NCBI GenBank assembly: GCA_009781675.1
Contig: WQVG01000001.1
Span: forward strand, 84,277-148,276
Source of the DNA: Candidatus Bathycorpusculum acetigenes
GTDB taxonomy: Archaea; Thermoproteota; Bathyarchaeia; Bathyarchaeales; Bathycorpusculaceae
DNA: 64,000 bases
Direction of reading: 5' to 3'
The translations under genes and the position numbers were made by a program. Within the stretch, counting starts at the first letter, position 1; each line of letters begins with the position of its first letter. A model generated the notes under the pieces. That model searched no databases. It worked only from the letters and a program-made list of their open reading frames with translations, and had not been told where the DNA came from. Below are positions 60,932-64,000 of the stretch, piece by piece.

Positions 60932-63706
60932 TTAGGTGCCTAAGAAGCTTGCCAGTCTGGTTAATCCAATGATTTCTTCAAAACTTAGGCCTAGCGCATC
61001 TAGAACTTGGTCGAATGTAGATTGTAGGTAGGCAATGTATTTTTCAATATCCACTTCGTTGCGGCTGGCTAGCTCGACAGGTTTGACGCCTGAATTATCT
61101 TCGTTTCCCTGACGAGACGATGATGCTGACTTGATGACTTTAACAAAGCTGATAAGATCCCCTGCTCGTAGATCTTTGCCGCTTTTTTGCAGAATTCGCG
61201 CGGCCTTCACATGCTGAGGGGTTGTTTTAGTGTAGTGCGACAGGTCGTCGCCTAAGACTACATGGAAGGCAAGTTCGCTGTTGTCTTTCCACTCCCTGCG
61301 TTTGAGGATTTGATAGCGGTCCCGGACGATGGTGGCGATGTCTTTTCGGGCCTTTTCGAAGTCCTCGGGGTTTTTGACCTGTGATAGTCGCTCTTTCATT
61401 TGATTGAAAGCATCTTTTATGAAGAGCGGGATGTGTTTTTTCTTGCCTGTTAGACCTTTGACGTCGACCATGCCATTTTCGAGCACGCCAAGATAGTTTT
61501 TTTTACGTGAACTAAAGACGGCATAGCGATAAGTTTTGTCTACATCAATACCCATACCCAATTCCTGTTCGGTGTAGCGCATGACTTCGTCGATTTGTTC
61601 TTTTGAGGGGTTTTTGAGAAATAAGCTGTCAGTGTCGCCGTAGAGTACCTGGATTCCTACGGTATGGCAGTGGTTGAGTATTTGGGTGATGCTGTAGCGT
61701 CCGATGGCTGCGGTTGCTTCGGCGACTGGGGGGCAGTAGAGATCAAAGCTGTCGGCTCCAAACACGCCGTAGCTGGCATTTAAGATGACTTTAAGTGCTC
61801 CCTGGGTGATGCCATACCAGCTACGTAATTCTGTGGGTAGGGTTTTGTCTTTGGCTCGGCTTTTGTACCAGTGTACCCGTAAATCACGCAAAGAGCCAAT
61901 TAGGAGGCTTTCAAGTGCCCGTTTTTCGGTGCATACCCAGTGTTGGGTGTCAGGTATAGCGCGTGTACGGCAGTTGGGGTGGTTGCAACAGATGGATTGG
62001 TAGCCTAGATTCCAGACTTTGATGATGGAGGGGTACAGGCTGGGAAAGTCCATCACGGCTACGTTGAAGTGGACGCCGGGGGTGGGTTCGACGACTATGG
62101 CCCCTTTGTATTTTTTGCCCTTAATGACGGCTGTAGTGCTAGTTTTGCCTTTTTTAGTCAGTATATCTTCCGCGTTGGGGATGAGCATACCACGGTTGCG
62201 GTGTTCGCGTTGCAAAAAGTTACGTATCCAGCGGCTTACGCCTTGGCGGCTGACATCTTCGATGGGCATGCTAGCGATCCGGGCTAACACCAAAATTAGT
62301 TTCATCGCAGAGTCGTTATCGTGGCTTGTGAGTTTGTAGGTGATTTCGCTGTCACGTAGACAGTATGCGGCGAGTTCACTGTAGTTGAGGTCGCCAAAAT
62401 CTTTGTCGAGGTGAATTTTTGGGGTGCCGATTAAGGCGTTGCCGACGTCGTCTAAGCTGACGTCTTTGTATTTACCGCCGTAGGCATAAATCTGCACTGA
62501 ACGGTTGAAGAAGAATTTGTAGAGGTCAACATGTATACCATAGCGCACCATGCAGACGCGTTTGCCGATGTCAATGGGGATGTCTTTTCTTTGGAATCCT
62601 ATGTTGTAGGCGCGGTGGGCAAGATAGCGTAGGTCAAAGTCATCGCCGTTAAAGGTTAATATAAACGGATAATCGTTTAGGACCTCAAAGATTTTGCGTA
62701 GTAGCTCCTCTTCGGATTCACAGTACTCAACAGTTATACCCTTAGTCAATGCGGGGTCGCCTTGTTGGGTGCCTTCACGTTTGAGTACGAGTACTCTTTT
62801 GTCATCATCGCTGCTATAGATGGAACAGGCGATAACTGGGCAGGCGCCTTCGCGGGCATCAGGTACCCGTTTAGCAAGGGGGGAATAAACTTCGATGTCT
62901 ATGGCGGCTCGACGGAAAATGGGTGCAGATGTCTCAAGTAGCTGAGCCCACATCATAGCGTACTGAGCGTATTCCTGTTCTGCTTCAGTGTGGCAGTCTA
63001 CAAAGAGCTCTTTGATTTTATTCAAATTTTCAGCGGCTCTATTATCAACAACTGGAATGAGTGTGCCGTCTTGGATTTCATAGGGCATACCCGGCAAAAG
63101 TTGCGTGTCGTAGATGTAGGATTGGTAATACTTGATTTTGGATTCCCAGATTTTAGTGTCGCTATCCCGAATGTTGCCGCCCAGAACTTTGGGGTAATCA
63201 TCGGGGATGATGTCGCGTATAGTTCCTGAGGCTCGTCCTCCGATTGCAAGTGGATCTTTAACCACAATTTTTGTAACTTGGATAGTTCTATCGTTTAGTG
63301 GATCGACTTTTTCCTCTGTTTCAAAGCGCTCAAACCCCTCATGACTGGTGATGCGCTCAAACTTTTCTAGTTCCTCCGCTTTGAGGCTGGTTAGACAGTA
63401 CGGTTTATGGCCTGTGTTGTCATACCAGAAGTAAAGTTGCCCCGACTCAGGATCATACAACTTTATAACAGCTTTTTTTTGTCGCCCGTCATAGGACGCT
63501 GAAACAAAATAAGAGGGCCCCAAATTCTGCGGAGCCAAAGGTGGAAGCTGACGTGGTTTTCTCTCCTTAGGTTTAACCGCCTCTACAATCTCCTCTTTAG
63601 GCACCTCTATTGGCGGTTGGGGCACTATGGATGGCGCTTCCGCTGTATCGTCTTCTTTTTGCGGTGATTTAGCTGGTTGACCAAACCACCTGTCTAGTGT
63701 TGCCAT
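60932..63706 (-). CDS. polB: DNA polymerase, family B
   Basis: From the ATG at 63706 the protein has 924 residues. The first residues MATLDRWF resemble a PCNA-interacting (PIP) box, followed by a Pro/Glu-rich linker (about 10-60). The exonuclease motifs are AAIDIEVYS (Exo I), LTFNGDDFDLRYLAH (Exo II) and YCLRDSEIT (Exo III). The polymerase motifs are MDFPSLYPSIIKVWN (A), KVILNASYGVFGAD (B) and YGDTDSLFLK (C). All catalytic Asp residues are present, so it should be an active proofreading polymerase. A frame continues 19 codons upstream but lacks family sequence. No intein is present. Confidence 0.97.
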   Translation of the reverse strand: MATLDRWFGQPAKSPQKEDDTAEAPSIVPQPPIEVPKEEIVEAVKPKERKPRQLPPLAPQNLGPSYFVSASYDGRQKKAVIKLYDPESGQLYFWYDNTGHKPYCLTSLKAEELEKFERITSHEGFERFETEEKVDPLNDRTIQVTKIVVKDPLAIGGRASGTIRDIIPDDYPKVLGGNIRDSDTKIWESKIKYYQSYIYDTQLLPGMPYEIQDGTLIPVVDNRAAENLNKIKELFVDCHTEAEQEYAQYAMMWAQLLETSAPIFRRAAIDIEVYSPLAKRVPDAREGACPVIACSIYSSDDDKRVLVLKREGTQQGDPALTKGITVEYCESEEELLRKIFEVLNDYPFILTFNGDDFDLRYLAHRAYNIGFQRKDIPIDIGKRVCMVRYGIHVDLYKFFFNRSVQIYAYGGKYKDVSLDDVGNALIGTPKIHLDKDFGDLNYSELAAYCLRDSEITYKLTSHDNDSAMKLILVLARIASMPIEDVSRQGVSRWIRNFLQREHRNRGMLIPNAEDILTKKGKTSTTAVIKGKKYKGAIVVEPTPGVHFNVAVMDFPSLYPSIIKVWNLGYQSICCNHPNCRTRAIPDTQHWVCTEKRALESLLIGSLRDLRVHWYKSRAKDKTLPTELRSWYGITQGALKVILNASYGVFGADSFDLYCPPVAEATAAIGRYSITQILNHCHTVGIQVLYGDTDSLFLKNPSKEQIDEVMRYTEQELGMGIDVDKTYRYAVFSSRKKNYLGVLENGMVDVKGLTGKKKHIPLFIKDAFNQMKERLSQVKNPEDFEKARKDIATIVRDRYQILKRREWKDNSELAFHVVLGDDLSHYTKTTPQHVKAARILQKSGKDLRAGDLISFVKVIKSASSSRQGNEDNSGVKPVELASRNEVDIEKYIAYLQSTFDQVLDALGLSFEEIIGLTRLASFLGT

Positions 63707-63915
63707 CCCATCTTCCCTTGCCAAATATGTTACATGGAGACTAAAATGTATAGTGACAAACAAACCAAAAACAATCTGGCAAATTTAACGAAAAATAGAA
63801 TTTAACACTGCTTAAACCCTGACTATTTTGTATAATAGGAAAGAAACGGGACTCTACTGCTTGATACTGCTCGATACGATCTTAGCTTGACCCACAATTT
63901 TTTTTGCTAAGCTAA
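63707..63915. other. Intergenic region upstream of polB
   Basis: AT-rich, with no gene. TATACATTTTAG on the minus strand near 63741-63752 may be the polB TATA element, about 40 bases ahead of its ATG. I saw no repeat. Confidence 0.35.
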
Positions 63916-64000
63916 ATGAGGGAGGTTGTAGCTGGTAGTGTGGTTGTGGGTTTGTCTTGGCTGGGGATATCAGTAATTGGGTGGAAAAAGAGTTTCAGTC
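63916..64000 (+). CDS. Possible start of a membrane or exported protein, cut by the window edge
   Basis: An ATG at 63916 begins a frame open to the edge: MREVVAGSVVVGLSWLGISV and then IGWKKSFS. The hydrophobic segment could be a membrane helix or signal peptide. GGGAGG lies just after the ATG, so the real start may be the in-frame GTG at 63940. With only 28 codons visible no family can be assigned. Confidence 0.3.
   Translation, partial: MREVVAGSVVVGLSWLGISVIGWKKSFS

Overview
The window is archaeal, most likely from a mesophilic TACK archaeon and probably Bathyarchaeia; the class-level call is an inference from gene content. Archaeal markers include NAC, aMBF1, TFE-alpha, aTrm56, thermosome, proteasome beta, aCPSF1, archaeal SepF, CTP-dependent riboflavin kinase, UbiA-type lipid prenyltransferase, geranylgeranyl reductase, a tetraether-synthase-like radical SAM protein and family B DNA polymerase. 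Starts are ATG, GTG and TTG. Genes inside operons often carry a GGTGA Shine-Dalgarno, sometimes overlapping the upstream stop codon, while at least one transcription unit looks leaderless.

Layout. 0-5.6 kb: the end of carB, then PUA protein and NAC (minus), then a tightly packed plus-strand information-processing run: MBF1, HflX, aTrm56, TFE, HD protein, DUF2110. 5.6-9.4 kb: an accessory stretch with decayed coding remnants, two inverted-repeat-bounded MITE-like segments on either side of a surface-protein gene, a glycine-rich membrane protein and a GltD-like flavoprotein. 9.4-13.8 kb: a large anchored beta-propeller surface protein, a radical SAM protein, a possible tiny membrane protein and tRNA-Ala. 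14.3-20.8 kb: a compact histidine operon hisG-D-C-B-H-A-F-I without hisE or a histidinol-phosphatase gene. 21-28.7 kb: single genes (AmmeMemoRadiSam-type enzyme, CofE-like ligase, ADP-forming acyl-CoA synthetase alpha, riboflavin kinase, CBS protein, winged-helix/VIT fusion, CoA-binding protein, HtrA-like protease).

29-46.7 kb: two themes are interleaved. One is cobamide nucleotide-loop assembly: cobD, cobS-cobY copy 1, a CobZ-like phosphatase, and a Dph6-like/cobT/cobS/cobY operon carrying copy 2. The other is the cell envelope: two glycosyltransferase clusters, a sugar epimerase, UbiA and a Tes-like lipid radical SAM enzyme. 46.8-55.8 kb: thermosome, tRNA-Glu, geranylgeranyl reductase, queC-queT, proteasome beta, aCPSF1, SepF and a 48-residue YHS protein. 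55.9-64 kb: aquaporin, a serine-pathway operon (aminotransferase, SerA, DUF1015), an acidic small protein and PolB, and a possible gene start running off the right edge.

The most notable points are the duplicated cobS-cobY pairs, the epimerase-UbiA-Tes-like lipid operon, the DUF1015 gene locked into the serine operon, the two MITE-like segments, and the winged-helix/VIT fusion. I found no CRISPR array, rRNA or intact insertion sequence.
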